Shown here: piece after piece, positions 27,109 to 34,753 of the stretch
Position numbering within the stretch: position 1 is the first letter of the stretch
Layout: each line of letters starts with the position of its first letter
From: Actinomycetes bacterium
GTDB lineage: Bacteria; Actinomycetota; Acidimicrobiia; Acidimicrobiales; Microtrichaceae
Direction: 5' to 3'
Assembly (NCBI GenBank): GCA_024222295.1
Contig: JAAEPF010000051.1
Span: forward strand, 1-64,000
Length of the DNA stretch: 64,000 nt
The notes under the pieces: model-generated
Told to the model about the DNA's origin: nothing
Database searches by the model: none
The model's input: only the letters and a program-made list of their open reading frames with translations
Made by a program: the position numbers and the translations under genes

Positions 27109-27780
27109 GTGAGAGTTCTGCTGATCGAGGACGAGGTGCGCCTGGCCAAGGTGGTCAAGGAAGGCCTCGAGGGCCAGGGTGTGTCGGTCGACGTCGAGCA
27201 CGCCGGCGACACCGGGCTGTGGCGTGCCCGAGAGGGCACCTATGACGCGATCGTTCTCGACATCATGTTGCCGGGACTGAACGGCTACCAGGTGTGCCGC
27301 CAGATCCGTGAGGACGAGAACTGGACACCGATCCTGATGCTCACCGCCAAGGACGGCGAGTGGGACGAGGCCGAGGCACTCGACACGGGTGCCGACGACT
27401 TCCTGTCCAAGCCATTCTCGTTCGTGGTGTTGCTGGCGCGCCTGCGGGCCCTAGCTCGGCGCGGGGCCCAGCCGCGTCCCACGATGCTCGAGGCGGGCTC
27501 GTTGCGACTCGACCCGGCGAGCCGCACGGTGAGCCGCGACGGTGAGGCGATCGAGTTGACCCCGAGGGAGTTCGCGGTGCTCGAGGTGTTGCTGCGCGCA
27601 GGGGGCGACCCGGTCGGCAAGCAGGAGATTCTCGAGCGGGTGTGGGGCATGGACGCCGAGCACGACCCCAACACCGTCGAGGTGTATGTCAGCTACCTGC
27701 GCCGCAAGTGCGACGAGCCATTCGGCGTGCGCACGATCCACACCCAGCGAGGAGTGGGCTATAGGGCGGCGGCGACGTGA
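27109..27780 (+). CDS. OmpR/PhoB-family response regulator
   Basis: A 223-residue two-component regulator. The receiver domain (1-120) has the acidic pocket ED (7-8), the phosphoacceptor Asp51 in IVLDIMLPGLNGY, Thr in MLTAKD and Lys in LSKPF. The C-terminal winged helix (125-220) contains ELTPREFAVLEVLLRAGGDP and the recognition segment HDPNTVEVYVSYLRRKCD. GTG 27109 begins VRVLLIEDE. Its stop overlaps the histidine-kinase start by 4 bases. The target is unknown; the divergent cysteine-repeat protein is the natural first candidate. Confidence 0.95.
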   Translation: MRVLLIEDEVRLAKVVKEGLEGQGVSVDVEHAGDTGLWRAREGTYDAIVLDIMLPGLNGYQVCRQIREDENWTPILMLTAKDGEWDEAEALDTGADDFLSKPFSFVVLLARLRALARRGAQPRPTMLEAGSLRLDPASRTVSRDGEAIELTPREFAVLEVLLRAGGDPVGKQEILERVWGMDAEHDPNTVEVYVSYLRRKCDEPFGVRTIHTQRGVGYRAAAT

Positions 27781-29231
27781 GCGCGGGGGTGACCGACCGC
27801 AGGCCGGAGGGGCGGTCCCGCTGGTGGGGTTCGGTGCGTGTGCGGATCACGGTGCTCGCCACCACCGTCAACGCCGTAGTGCTCGTGGTGGCGTCGGTGG
27901 CGTTGCTCGCCCTGGTCGAGCGGGAGCTGGTGGACTCCACGCGCGAGACCGTCGATGCGGCGGTGGGCATCGCCGCCGAACAGCTGGGGGACACCTTCGA
28001 GGACAGTGTGTTCGTGGAGGTGCAGACCGAATCGGGCCTCGAGTTGGAGGGCGTGTTCGGCACCGATGGGACCCTCGTGCAGGGGGTCCTGTTCGACCCC
28101 GACCTAGAACAGGTGATTGCCGAAGTACTTCTCGATGCCGAGGTCGGCGACGTGATCGACGTGTATGACCCGATAGCGGATGGCAGCGAACCAGCACTCG
28201 CGCCGGTTGACCCCAGGGGCTTGATCGAGGCAGTCCAGCAGGGGGAGCTGGAACTGGCCGAGGGGGCCGACACGCTCGGCTCGCTGGGCGAGGAGACCGT
28301 AGCGGAGGCCCGGGCCAACGTGCGGGCCGTTCGAAACGCCCTGATCGTGATCGTGCCGACCGTTGTGGTCTTGCTCGGTGCCGCGACCTGGCTCCTCGTG
28401 GGGCGCACCCTGGCGCCCGTACACGCCATTTCGTCTCGGGTGCGCGGTATCGGATCGGCGTCGCTCGACCAGCGCGTTCCGGTGCCGGGCTCCGATGACG
28501 AGATCGCCGAGTTGGCGGGCACGATGAACCAGATGCTCGAACGCATCGAGTCGGGTGCAGAGCGCCAGCAGCGGTTCGTGGCCGATGCATCACACGAGCT
28601 GCGCAGTCCGCTGTCGACCATCCGGGCGGCTGCGGAGATCGCCCAGGTGGAAGACCCCGACGGATCGTGGGGCCGGGCCGCCGGTGACGTGGTGGCTGAG
28701 GCTGACCGGATGGAAGCGTTGATAGCCGACCTGCTCGACCTGGCCCGACTGGATGAGCAGCGAAGGGTCGGTACCGAGGAGCGCCGCGACCTAGCCGAGT
28801 TGGTGGGGGAGTCGGTGCAGCGCTTCGGTAGTACCGGTGACTGCACCGTGCCGGTCGTGGTCGAGCTCGAATCGGTGGCGGTGACCTGTGTGCCCGGGCT
28901 CATCGACGAGGTTGCCCGCAACCTGCTGGAGAACGCCTGCCGCTACGCATCTGCTCGGGTGGTTGTGACTGTGGGGCCGACCGGCGACGGCCAGGCCAGC
29001 CTGGTCGTGGAAGACGACGGGCCCGGTGTGCTGCCCGAGGACCGCGAGCGGGTGTTCTCGCGATTCGTGCGGGTTGGAGAGGCGAGGGACCGCAGTACGG
29101 GCGGGTCGGGGTTGGGGCTACCGCTGGTCGCGGCTGTGGCGGCACGCCATTCGGGGACCGTGTCCATGGAGGAATCTCCGTCGCTTGGCGGCGCGCGTCT
29201 GGTCGTGAGAATTCCCGCCGCGACGGACTGA
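27777..29231 (+). CDS. Sensor histidine kinase
   Basis: A 484-residue membrane kinase partnered with the preceding regulator. TM1 is near residues 22-47 and an extracytoplasmic sensor of about 140 acidic residues follows (no known fold recognised). TM2 (LIVIVPTVVVLLGAATWLLV) leads into a HAMP domain (APVHAISSRVRGIGSASLDQ). The DHp helix carries the phosphoacceptor in DASHELRSPLSTIR, and the ATPase has N-box NLLENACRYA, G1 EDDGPGVLPED and G2 GGSGLGLPLV. All catalytic boxes are intact. The start GTG 27777 overlaps the regulator stop. Confidence 0.95.
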   Translation: MSAGVTDRRPEGRSRWWGSVRVRITVLATTVNAVVLVVASVALLALVERELVDSTRETVDAAVGIAAEQLGDTFEDSVFVEVQTESGLELEGVFGTDGTLVQGVLFDPDLEQVIAEVLLDAEVGDVIDVYDPIADGSEPALAPVDPRGLIEAVQQGELELAEGADTLGSLGEETVAEARANVRAVRNALIVIVPTVVVLLGAATWLLVGRTLAPVHAISSRVRGIGSASLDQRVPVPGSDDEIAELAGTMNQMLERIESGAERQQRFVADASHELRSPLSTIRAAAEIAQVEDPDGSWGRAAGDVVAEADRMEALIADLLDLARLDEQRRVGTEERRDLAELVGESVQRFGSTGDCTVPVVVELESVAVTCVPGLIDEVARNLLENACRYASARVVVTVGPTGDGQASLVVEDDGPGVLPEDRERVFSRFVRVGEARDRSTGGSGLGLPLVAAVAARHSGTVSMEESPSLGGARLVVRIPAATD

Positions 29232-29367
29232 TTGTCGGCTCGCAGCGCCGGTTCCGCCCGCCGTTTCGCGACCGTCGGGATGCCCGCAACGGTTTCGTGA
29301 ACGGCGTTGGGCCGCTGCTACATTCGGTGAGCCGTCGGGACCGGCCAGCGCCGCCCGACACGTGCCT

Positions 29368-29440
29368 TCCGGGGTAGCTCAGCTGGCAGAGCGTCGGACT
29401 GTTAATCCGCAGGTCGTGGGTTCGAGCCCCACCCCCGGAG
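29368..29440 (+). tRNA. tRNA-Asn (anticodon GTT)
   Basis: A 73-base cloverleaf. Acceptor TCCGGGG (29368-29374) pairs with CCCCGGA (29433-29439); the D arm is GCTC/GAGC; the anticodon loop CTGTTAA has GTT at 29401-29403. The T arm GTGGG-TTCGAGC-CCCAC is perfect and the discriminator is G29440. No CCA is encoded. The first pair of the anticodon stem is a T-C mismatch (29394 with 29410); the other four pair. Confidence 0.95.
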
Positions 29441-29642
29441 CTGAGAAGTGCGCGATTCGGACCTCGGAGCGATCCGGGGTCCTTTGCGTTTGGGGGAACG
29501 GTGCAAACAGGCGGCGACGGGCCAAAAGGCCTACCGCGAGGTGTCCGGAGTCCCGGGATTTGAGGGCATATCGGCCCATGAAGCGCGCCCCGCGACAGCC
29601 GACAATTGTCTCGGGGAGCTCGACAGATACTGGGCAGTTGAC

Positions 29643-30386
29643 ATGAGTGCAATGACGAAACGGGGAATCGAGAAGCTGAAGGGCTTGCGCGAGCGGCGGG
29701 TCCGTCGGAGCGACCGCGGCATCGCGGCGGTGGAGTACGCGCTGCTCATTTCGCTGGTAGCGCTGCCCACCGTTTCCGCGACCGAATACACCACCGACAT
29801 GGTCTCCGGGATCATGCAGGAAACCTCGGCCGGCCTCGTAGGCCCGAAGGCCCCCACCACCACAGCAGCCCCGACCACCACCTCCTCCGCCTCGACCTCG
29901 ACCTCGACCACAACAACATCGACGCCGACGTCTTCCACGACGACAACGGCGCCGACCACCGCCACCTCCACGACGACGAGCACAACCACGACCACGACTT
30001 CGACCACCACGACGACTGCTCCGCCGGCGGCAGAGGCAACGGCGGCCATGTCGACTCCCTCCGCAGTCACGTTCTGGTGGGGTCGGTTCTGGGCAGCCTC
30101 GACGACGCTCACCCTCGCCGACGCTGCGGATCAGCCGGTTGCCGGCGCCGAGGTCGAAGTGGCGATCAGGTATAAGCGGGTGGACGGCAAGGGTCGCGTG
30201 TCCTGGACCGAGGAGACCGTGGTCCTGACGACGGCATCCGACGGGTCCGTCGAGGTCGAGTCGTCACTGCAGCGACGCAAGGGCGGCAAGAAGGTGACCA
30301 GGATCAAGTTCGAACTGACCGGCATGACCCACGACTCCTACTCATGGGACGGTGCCGACACCTCGGTGACGGCCTACAGGCCTTGA
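29643..30386 (+). CDS. Flp-pilin-like N-terminus with Thr-rich stalk and C-terminal beta-rich domain
   Basis: A 247-residue exported protein. Residues 1-25 are very basic, then RGIAAVEYALLISLVALP matches the Flp/type IVb prepilin start (Gly26, four residues, Glu31-Tyr32, hydrophobic helix). A typical Flp pilin is about 60 residues; here the helix is followed by a 60-residue Thr/Ser stalk (about 70-132, almost only T, S, A, P), likely glycosylated. A C-terminal domain of about 95 residues (TLADAADQPVAGAEVEVAIR, then RIKFELTGMTHDSYSWDG) looks like an Ig-type beta sandwich. It sits between two tRNA genes. No prepilin peptidase or tad genes are in the window, so assembly is unproven. Confidence 0.8.
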   Translation: MSAMTKRGIEKLKGLRERRVRRSDRGIAAVEYALLISLVALPTVSATEYTTDMVSGIMQETSAGLVGPKAPTTTAAPTTTSSASTSTSTTTTSTPTSSTTTTAPTTATSTTTSTTTTTTSTTTTTAPPAAEATAAMSTPSAVTFWWGRFWAASTTLTLADAADQPVAGAEVEVAIRYKRVDGKGRVSWTEETVVLTTASDGSVEVESSLQRRKGGKKVTRIKFELTGMTHDSYSWDGADTSVTAYRP

Positions 30387-30434
30387 TCCGTCCGGGTGCC
30401 TACCAGCGCCTCCAGCGCGCATACGCTGCCCGCT

Positions 30435-30507
30435 GGGCCGGTAGCTCAGTGGTCAGAGCAGGCGACTCATAATCGCTCGGTCGTGGGTTCGATCCCCACC
30501 CGGCCCA
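30435..30507 (+). tRNA. tRNA-Met (anticodon CAT, elongator type)
   Basis: A 73-base cloverleaf. Acceptor GGGCCGG (30435-30441) pairs with CCGGCCC (30500-30506), the D arm is GCTC/GAGC, and the anticodon stem GGCGA/TCGCT holds loop CTCATAA with CAT at 30468-30470. The T arm is GTGGG-TTCGATC-CCCAC and the discriminator is A30507. A normal G-C pair at 1-72 argues against the initiator tRNA. tRNA-Ile2 with a modified C34 cannot be excluded by eye. Confidence 0.92.
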
Positions 30508-31155
30508 CAAACCGCTCTATATCAAGGAAACTCGTCGGCAGCGTCGCTGTCCTAGAACTCATGGTGCTCGACATCAGGATGCGCCCGCAGGTCTACCGAT
30601 AGGGGGTCGGCCAGCGAACGGTCCCGCCCCGGCTGGTGGCTCCACGTTGCATGCCGAGAAGACCGCGACCTCGCCGTCCTGCACAACCGAATCATCGACC
30701 AGCAGGTCATCGCGAGCAAAGCCGCGGGTCCACCCCTACACCGACCGCGAACTGCAGGCACGGCCGGCCGGTGACCGCTGCCGCGTTCGCATCGACTGCC
30801 TCACCGACGCATTCGACACGCTGTACCCACTGGGCGTACAGGGGTGGCATGAACGCACGAGCCCGCCGGGTGTACCTCGAGTCGCAGGCCGAGGCGGCGG
30901 CATGAACCTCCTGCACCAGTCCCCTGGTCCCGAGGGGGGTGGCGGGTCCGGTCCCGGGTCGATGCTGCCCGGCCAAACCTTTGGGGACCCGCCGGCGAGC
31001 GACGTGACAGCCCACCCGCAGCCCACTGCACGCGCCACGACATGCAGGGGCTGCCGGAGCCCGTCACCGCTACCTGCGCTGCGTCGGCGCGCTGGAGGAA
31101 CCCGCTATCGCCCGCTCAGCCGTCCGTCCGGGCGGCAGACCCCGAAGGTCGAGCA
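30508..31155. other. Gene-poor stretch after tRNA-Met
   Basis: About 650 bases with no convincing gene. Open frames here have Arg/Pro/Ser-rich shadow-like translations. Short segments that read like protein (HNRIIDQQVIASKAAG near 30690, VRIDCLTDAFDTLYPLGVQG near 30790) lie in different frames, which suggests decayed coding sequence, but I cannot name a parent. No tRNA-end duplication marking an attachment site was found. Confidence 0.5.
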
Positions 31156-31905
31156 TCAGTGGATGGTCGAGCCGCCGTCCACCACGAGCGTGGCCCCTGT
31201 CATGTAGGAGGCGTCGTCGGAGAGGGCGAAGGCCACGGTCGAGGCGATCTCCTCCGCCTCGGCCACTCGCTGCAGGGGACTGTCGGAAGGCATCGGGCCT
31301 TTCGCGTCCGGTCGCAGGGCGCGGGTCATCGGGGTGTCGATTCCGCCGGGGCAGATGCAGTTGGCCCGCACCTGCGGCGCGTACTCCGCCGCGATCAGGC
31401 GTGTCAGCGCCACGATGCCCCCCTTGCTCATCGTGTAGGCGGCATGCCCACCCACCCCCGTGAGGGCGGCGATGGAGGCGAGCAACACAATGGACCCACC
31501 GTCGGCCTCCATGTGGGGAAGGGCGTGCTTGACCGTCAGATACGTGCCGCCGAGGTTGACCTCGATGACGTGCAGCCATTCGGCGAACTGGAGTTCCTCC
31601 ACGGGTACAGCGTCGGCCGCTTCGAACACCGCGGCCGACGTGACAACCCCGTCGAGTCGGCCGAAGGCCGCCACGGTGGCCTCGATGGCTGCGTCGACCT
31701 CCCCCTCGCGGGCCACGTCCGCCGGCGCGGCCATGGCTTGCCCGGGACCCTGGGCGGAGAGTCGGCTCGCTGCCGCGTGGAGGTCAGGGTGGTCGTGGCC
31801 GACGAGCGTGACCGCGCCGCCCTCGGCCACCAGACGGGCTGCGGTGGCCGCACCCACGCCGGTGCGGGCGCCGGTGACGAGCGTGACCCGATCCTCGAAC
31901 CTCAT
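31156..31905 (-). CDS. Short-chain dehydrogenase/reductase
   Basis: A 249-residue NAD(P)-dependent oxidoreductase of the classical SDR family. The cofactor motif TGARTGVG is at 11-18 and the catalytic residues are Ser144, Tyr157 and Lys161 (YTMSK). The usual NNAG is changed to TSAA (89-92). The end ASYMTGATLVVDGGSTIH is typical of 3-ketoacyl-reductase-like and glucose-dehydrogenase-like members. ATG 31905 overlaps the stop of the condensation-fold gene as ATGA, so the two are co-translated and probably work in one pathway. Confidence 0.93.
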   Translation of the reverse strand: MRFEDRVTLVTGARTGVGAATAARLVAEGGAVTLVGHDHPDLHAAASRLSAQGPGQAMAAPADVAREGEVDAAIEATVAAFGRLDGVVTSAAVFEAADAVPVEELQFAEWLHVIEVNLGGTYLTVKHALPHMEADGGSIVLLASIAALTGVGGHAAYTMSKGGIVALTRLIAAEYAPQVRANCICPGGIDTPMTRALRPDAKGPMPSDSPLQRVAEAEEIASTVAFALSDDASYMTGATLVVDGGSTIH

Positions 31906-33128
31906 GACATGGCCTCCTCGATCGTGGCTTCCACCTCGTCGATCATGGCCCTTGCCGTCGCGTCGCCGACGAGGGGACGACACCATCCGAAGCTTCCCAT
32001 CATCCGACCGTTCACCGTCGACGCTTCGAGCAGGAGGGCGCAGGCCCCCCAGCGCATGCAGGTGAGGAGCCGGAACGACGTGACCTCCACCGGTCCGCCC
32101 GCGACCGAGAAGTCGGCCACACCGAGATTGCTCATCGCCACGGTGGAGACCCCGGCGATGGACGCGTCAGCAGTCTGTCGGATCCCGGCGATCACGTCGG
32201 CCACCGGGACGGCCCCACTGCGTGGGACCGGCGCGGCCGTCAGGTCATCGTGGAGGGCCCGGGCTGCGGGCCAGATCCCGCCGTCGGACGGCTGGAAGGT
32301 CGGGGTTGCGATCGACAGGCCGATCACCTCGTCCGAACGCGGTGGTGTCGTCCGGTGACGCAGATCCTCCGGGACGCTGACCGTGGGGTGCTCGGCGCCG
32401 AGCCGCGTCCTCGCCGCCCGGGCCAGCGCCGTCGCGAGGACCGCGCCCACCGTCGTCCTCTCCTCATGACTGCGGTCGTGCAGCATTGCCGTCCTCGCCT
32501 CATCGAGCTCCCAGGCGGCGACACCGGTGGAGCGCTCCGTCGCCGCGACCCTGTCCGCAACCGGGGCCATCAACGGAACAGGGGCCTTGGGTGCGGTCAC
32601 GACGCCGGGTCCCAACGCAACCTCGATGGGGTCCGGCATGGCCAAGGTCCCCGATGGGAGGCGCGACGCCGTTGCCGCGACGAACTGCCGACAGAACGCC
32701 AGGATGCTGTCGCCGTCGAGGACCGCGTGTTGGCCCGTGACCGTCAGTCTCCCTCCACGGCTTGCGGTCGGGGCCGTGTAGCTGCATCTGTACAGAGGGC
32801 CCTCGAGTGGGAGGCGGTCGTCGATGGCGGAGGAGATGGAGGTGACGTCGTCGGTCTCCCCGTCGTCGGGTTCGGTGGTCTCGAGGAGCACCTCGGTGAA
32901 GGGAACCGGTCCCTCGAATACCCATCCGTCCTCGTCCTCGGTGAGCCGCTGCTGGAGGATCTCATGGCGGTCGTGAACCTGTTGGAGAGCGGCCATCGCG
33001 GCATCGTTCGGCAGATCGCCCTCCAGAGAGAGCGTGGCCGTCACCTGGGTGGCACCGGCAGCGTAGGTCTGCATGGCCGCGAGGCTGGTTTCGCTCGCTC
33101 CTGCTCGTCGCGTTCGGGTGAGAGGCAT
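31902..33128 (-). CDS. Condensation/acyltransferase-fold protein (PapA/WES-like superfamily)
   Basis: A 408-residue protein of the CoA-dependent acyltransferase (chloramphenicol acetyltransferase-like) superfamily. The active-site motif HHxxxDG appears as QHAVLDG (about 133-139): the catalytic second His and the Asp are kept but the first His is Gln. Helix-strand features such as DLRHRTTPPRSDEVIGLSIA and a C-terminal SFGWCRPL fit the two-lobed fold. ATG 33128 is preferred over ATG 33173 because TACCAT lies exactly 6 bases upstream. Probable role: acylation of an alcohol or amine, with the coupled SDR handling the same substrate. No carrier-protein gene is adjacent. Confidence 0.75.
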   Translation of the reverse strand: MPLTRTRRAGASETSLAAMQTYAAGATQVTATLSLEGDLPNDAAMAALQQVHDRHEILQQRLTEDEDGWVFEGPVPFTEVLLETTEPDDGETDDVTSISSAIDDRLPLEGPLYRCSYTAPTASRGGRLTVTGQHAVLDGDSILAFCRQFVAATASRLPSGTLAMPDPIEVALGPGVVTAPKAPVPLMAPVADRVAATERSTGVAAWELDEARTAMLHDRSHEERTTVGAVLATALARAARTRLGAEHPTVSVPEDLRHRTTPPRSDEVIGLSIATPTFQPSDGGIWPAARALHDDLTAAPVPRSGAVPVADVIAGIRQTADASIAGVSTVAMSNLGVADFSVAGGPVEVTSFRLLTCMRWGACALLLEASTVNGRMMGSFGWCRPLVGDATARAMIDEVEATIEEAMS

Positions 33129-33134
33129 CGGGCA

Positions 33135-33140
33135 ATGGTA
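33135..33140 (-). promoter_or_regulatory. Candidate leaderless -10 hexamer (TACCAT)
   Basis: Read on the minus strand, TACCAT ends 6 bases before ATG 33128 of the condensation-fold gene. Confidence 0.4.
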
Positions 33141-33336
33141 GGTCTCGCCCGGGGCAGCAAAAGGGTGGTCCATGCTGGTTCGTGTACGCCCCTGCGGGCT
33201 CGCCCACTGTTGTCGTTGCAGTTCTGGACGGGCTCGATCGTGTGCTGGCACACACCACTGGCGTGCCTGATGACGTCGATCTGCCACGGACCGGTCGTGT
33301 TGCGGCCGGCGACGGGGGTAGCGGTTGCTCATTGTG

Positions 33337-33342
33337 TAACCT
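33337..33342 (+). promoter_or_regulatory. Candidate leaderless -10 hexamer (TAACCT)
   Basis: TAACCT ends 7 bases before ATG 33350 of the small HTH gene; no Shine-Dalgarno is present. Confidence 0.4.
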
Positions 33343-33349
33343 TGGTCGC

Positions 33350-33676
33350 ATGAGCAGCGAAGCGAGACGTCGAGAGTTCGGCATCATCCTGCGAGAGGGT
33401 TTGGCTGGGCGGCCCCGGGGCGGGCAGTCGGAGCTGGCTGAGGTGGCGGGCGTGAGCAAGGCGACCGTGTCGCGGTGGGTCAGTGGCCTCATCGTGGCGG
33501 ACATGGACCGATGGCGGACCATCGAGTCCTTCTTCGGCTGGGAGTCGGGCAAGATCGCGCAGGCACTTGGTGCGCAGAGCAGCGATTTGGACACGAGGCT
33601 CGAGGCGCTCAGCAACAGGGTCGAGGAGCTGGAACGCGAACTCGCTCAAAGGAGCAGTCAGGTAGAGGCTGGGTAG
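33350..33676 (+). CDS. Small HTH protein with C-terminal coiled coil
   Basis: A 108-residue putative DNA-binding protein. Residues 20-50 form a helix-turn-helix (QSELAEVAGVSKATVSRWVS), followed by WRTIESFFGWESGKIAQALG, which resembles the second half of XRE-type domains. A C-terminal heptad helix (LEALSNRVEELERELAQRSS) should dimerise. ATG 33350 has a putative leaderless -10. It is divergent from the condensation-fold gene and is followed immediately, in the same frame after a TAG, by the remains of a second gene. It may regulate either neighbour. Confidence 0.82.
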   Translation: MSSEARRREFGIILREGLAGRPRGGQSELAEVAGVSKATVSRWVSGLIVADMDRWRTIESFFGWESGKIAQALGAQSSDLDTRLEALSNRVEELERELAQRSSQVEAG

Positions 33677-34398
33677 TTGCCTCAATCGGGGTCCCGTGTT
33701 TGGGAGGACCAGGGGGATGCGAGAGGGTTGGACGCCCTTGGGCGCTGGCGCGCCCATGAGGACCCAGAGCCATGGGCCCAATGGTTGCGCCAGGTGCGAG
33801 CAGAGTTGAGTGACCGGCCGGGGAATCCCAGGAGTACGTGTCCAGAACCTGGTCGGCTTTGGTCGAAGCTGACATGGACCTCCAGGAGATCGAGGCCCTC
33901 AGCGCTGCGTCTAGGCCAGTTCTGTCGAGGTTGCTGCCCCAGGATCCTGACTACGAATCATGGCCTGTTCCGGCGTACTGGTGGAGCGAACAAACCGAAC
34001 TGGGACGCTTGGATGTGGCCAGGTATGTGGCGCATGCAATGGCTATCGGCTCGGATGACGAGCCGCCGAACGGAGCCAGATTCGTTGCCGCTTCGTTGGG
34101 GCTGCTCGAGTTGATCCACAATGTCAACGAGGCCCATTACGCGACTCGCACCGTCCCAATGGATGACTGTTCTGTTGACGGCGTGCGCCACATCAGGTCA
34201 GTGCTGTTCAGATTGGCCGATCTCGCTGCAGGAGACGCCGCAGTGCGCGCGGACCTCTTGGCCGACTATGGCCAAAGAGTTGAGATCCGATAACACCTGA
34301 TCGCAGAGAACGAGCGTCTGAGAGACCAGATCACCTAACTGTCTGCCCGACTGGACAGTGCTGAGGTAGCCCTTCTGCGACTCGGGTCCGACGATTGA
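33677..34398 (+). pseudogene. Decayed gene downstream of the HTH protein (frameshift and two in-frame stops)
   Basis: Three pieces read like one protein. Piece 1 (33677 to about 33835, directly after the HTH stop) contains VWEDQGDARGLDALGRWRAH and PEPWAQWLRQVRAELSDRPG. Piece 2 is in another frame (open from 33814, GTG 33838, TAA 34291-34293) and gives SALVEADMDLQEIEALSAAS and ARFVAASLGLLELIHNVNEA. Piece 3 continues in the frame of piece 2 past that TAA: HLIAENERLRDQIT, TAA 34336-34338, then LSARLDSAEVALLRLGSDD and TGA 34396-34398, together one heptad coiled coil broken by a stop. The family is unknown. Piece 2 alone (151 residues) could still be expressed; the alternative is a short intact gene with chance coding-like flanks. 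Confidence 0.6.
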
Positions 34399-34753
34399 GC
34401 AGCATGCTGCCGACGCCGAACCCCGGCAGGCCTCAGTGTGGTCTTGAGGCGTGCCGGGGGAGTCGGGAGACTTGCTCGTTCCGACCCAAGGCGTGGCTGT
34501 GTCGCGGGCGATCGCGACTTCGACATTGTGACCCATAGTTGCGTGGCACGCAACAGAGTCCGACAGCAGGCTGAGGCTTGATCGGGATCCCGGGGCACCT
34601 GAAGAGCGCAACTTCTTGGCCCGCCGGGCGCGACGGTGGGTGCATCGCCTCCCGGTGACGACCTCGATGCCGAGGCCGGCTCGAATCATCGTCGCTCGGT
34701 CGCATGACATCGGCGTGGCGGTGAAGTCCGCCAACCGCAGGCCCAGTGCCTTG
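34399..34753. other. Gene-poor stretch between the decayed gene and the metalloprotease gene
   Basis: About 355 bases with no recognisable gene on either strand. A minus-strand open frame crosses it, but its translation is not protein-like and most of its length lies antisense to other genes. No terminator hairpin or repeat stands out. Confidence 0.45.

Noticed and set aside
29371..30507. tRNA-Asn and tRNA-Met as recombining repeats around the pilin-like gene
   Set aside because: Their similar T-arm sequences are normal tRNA features; no extended identity beyond the T arm was found.
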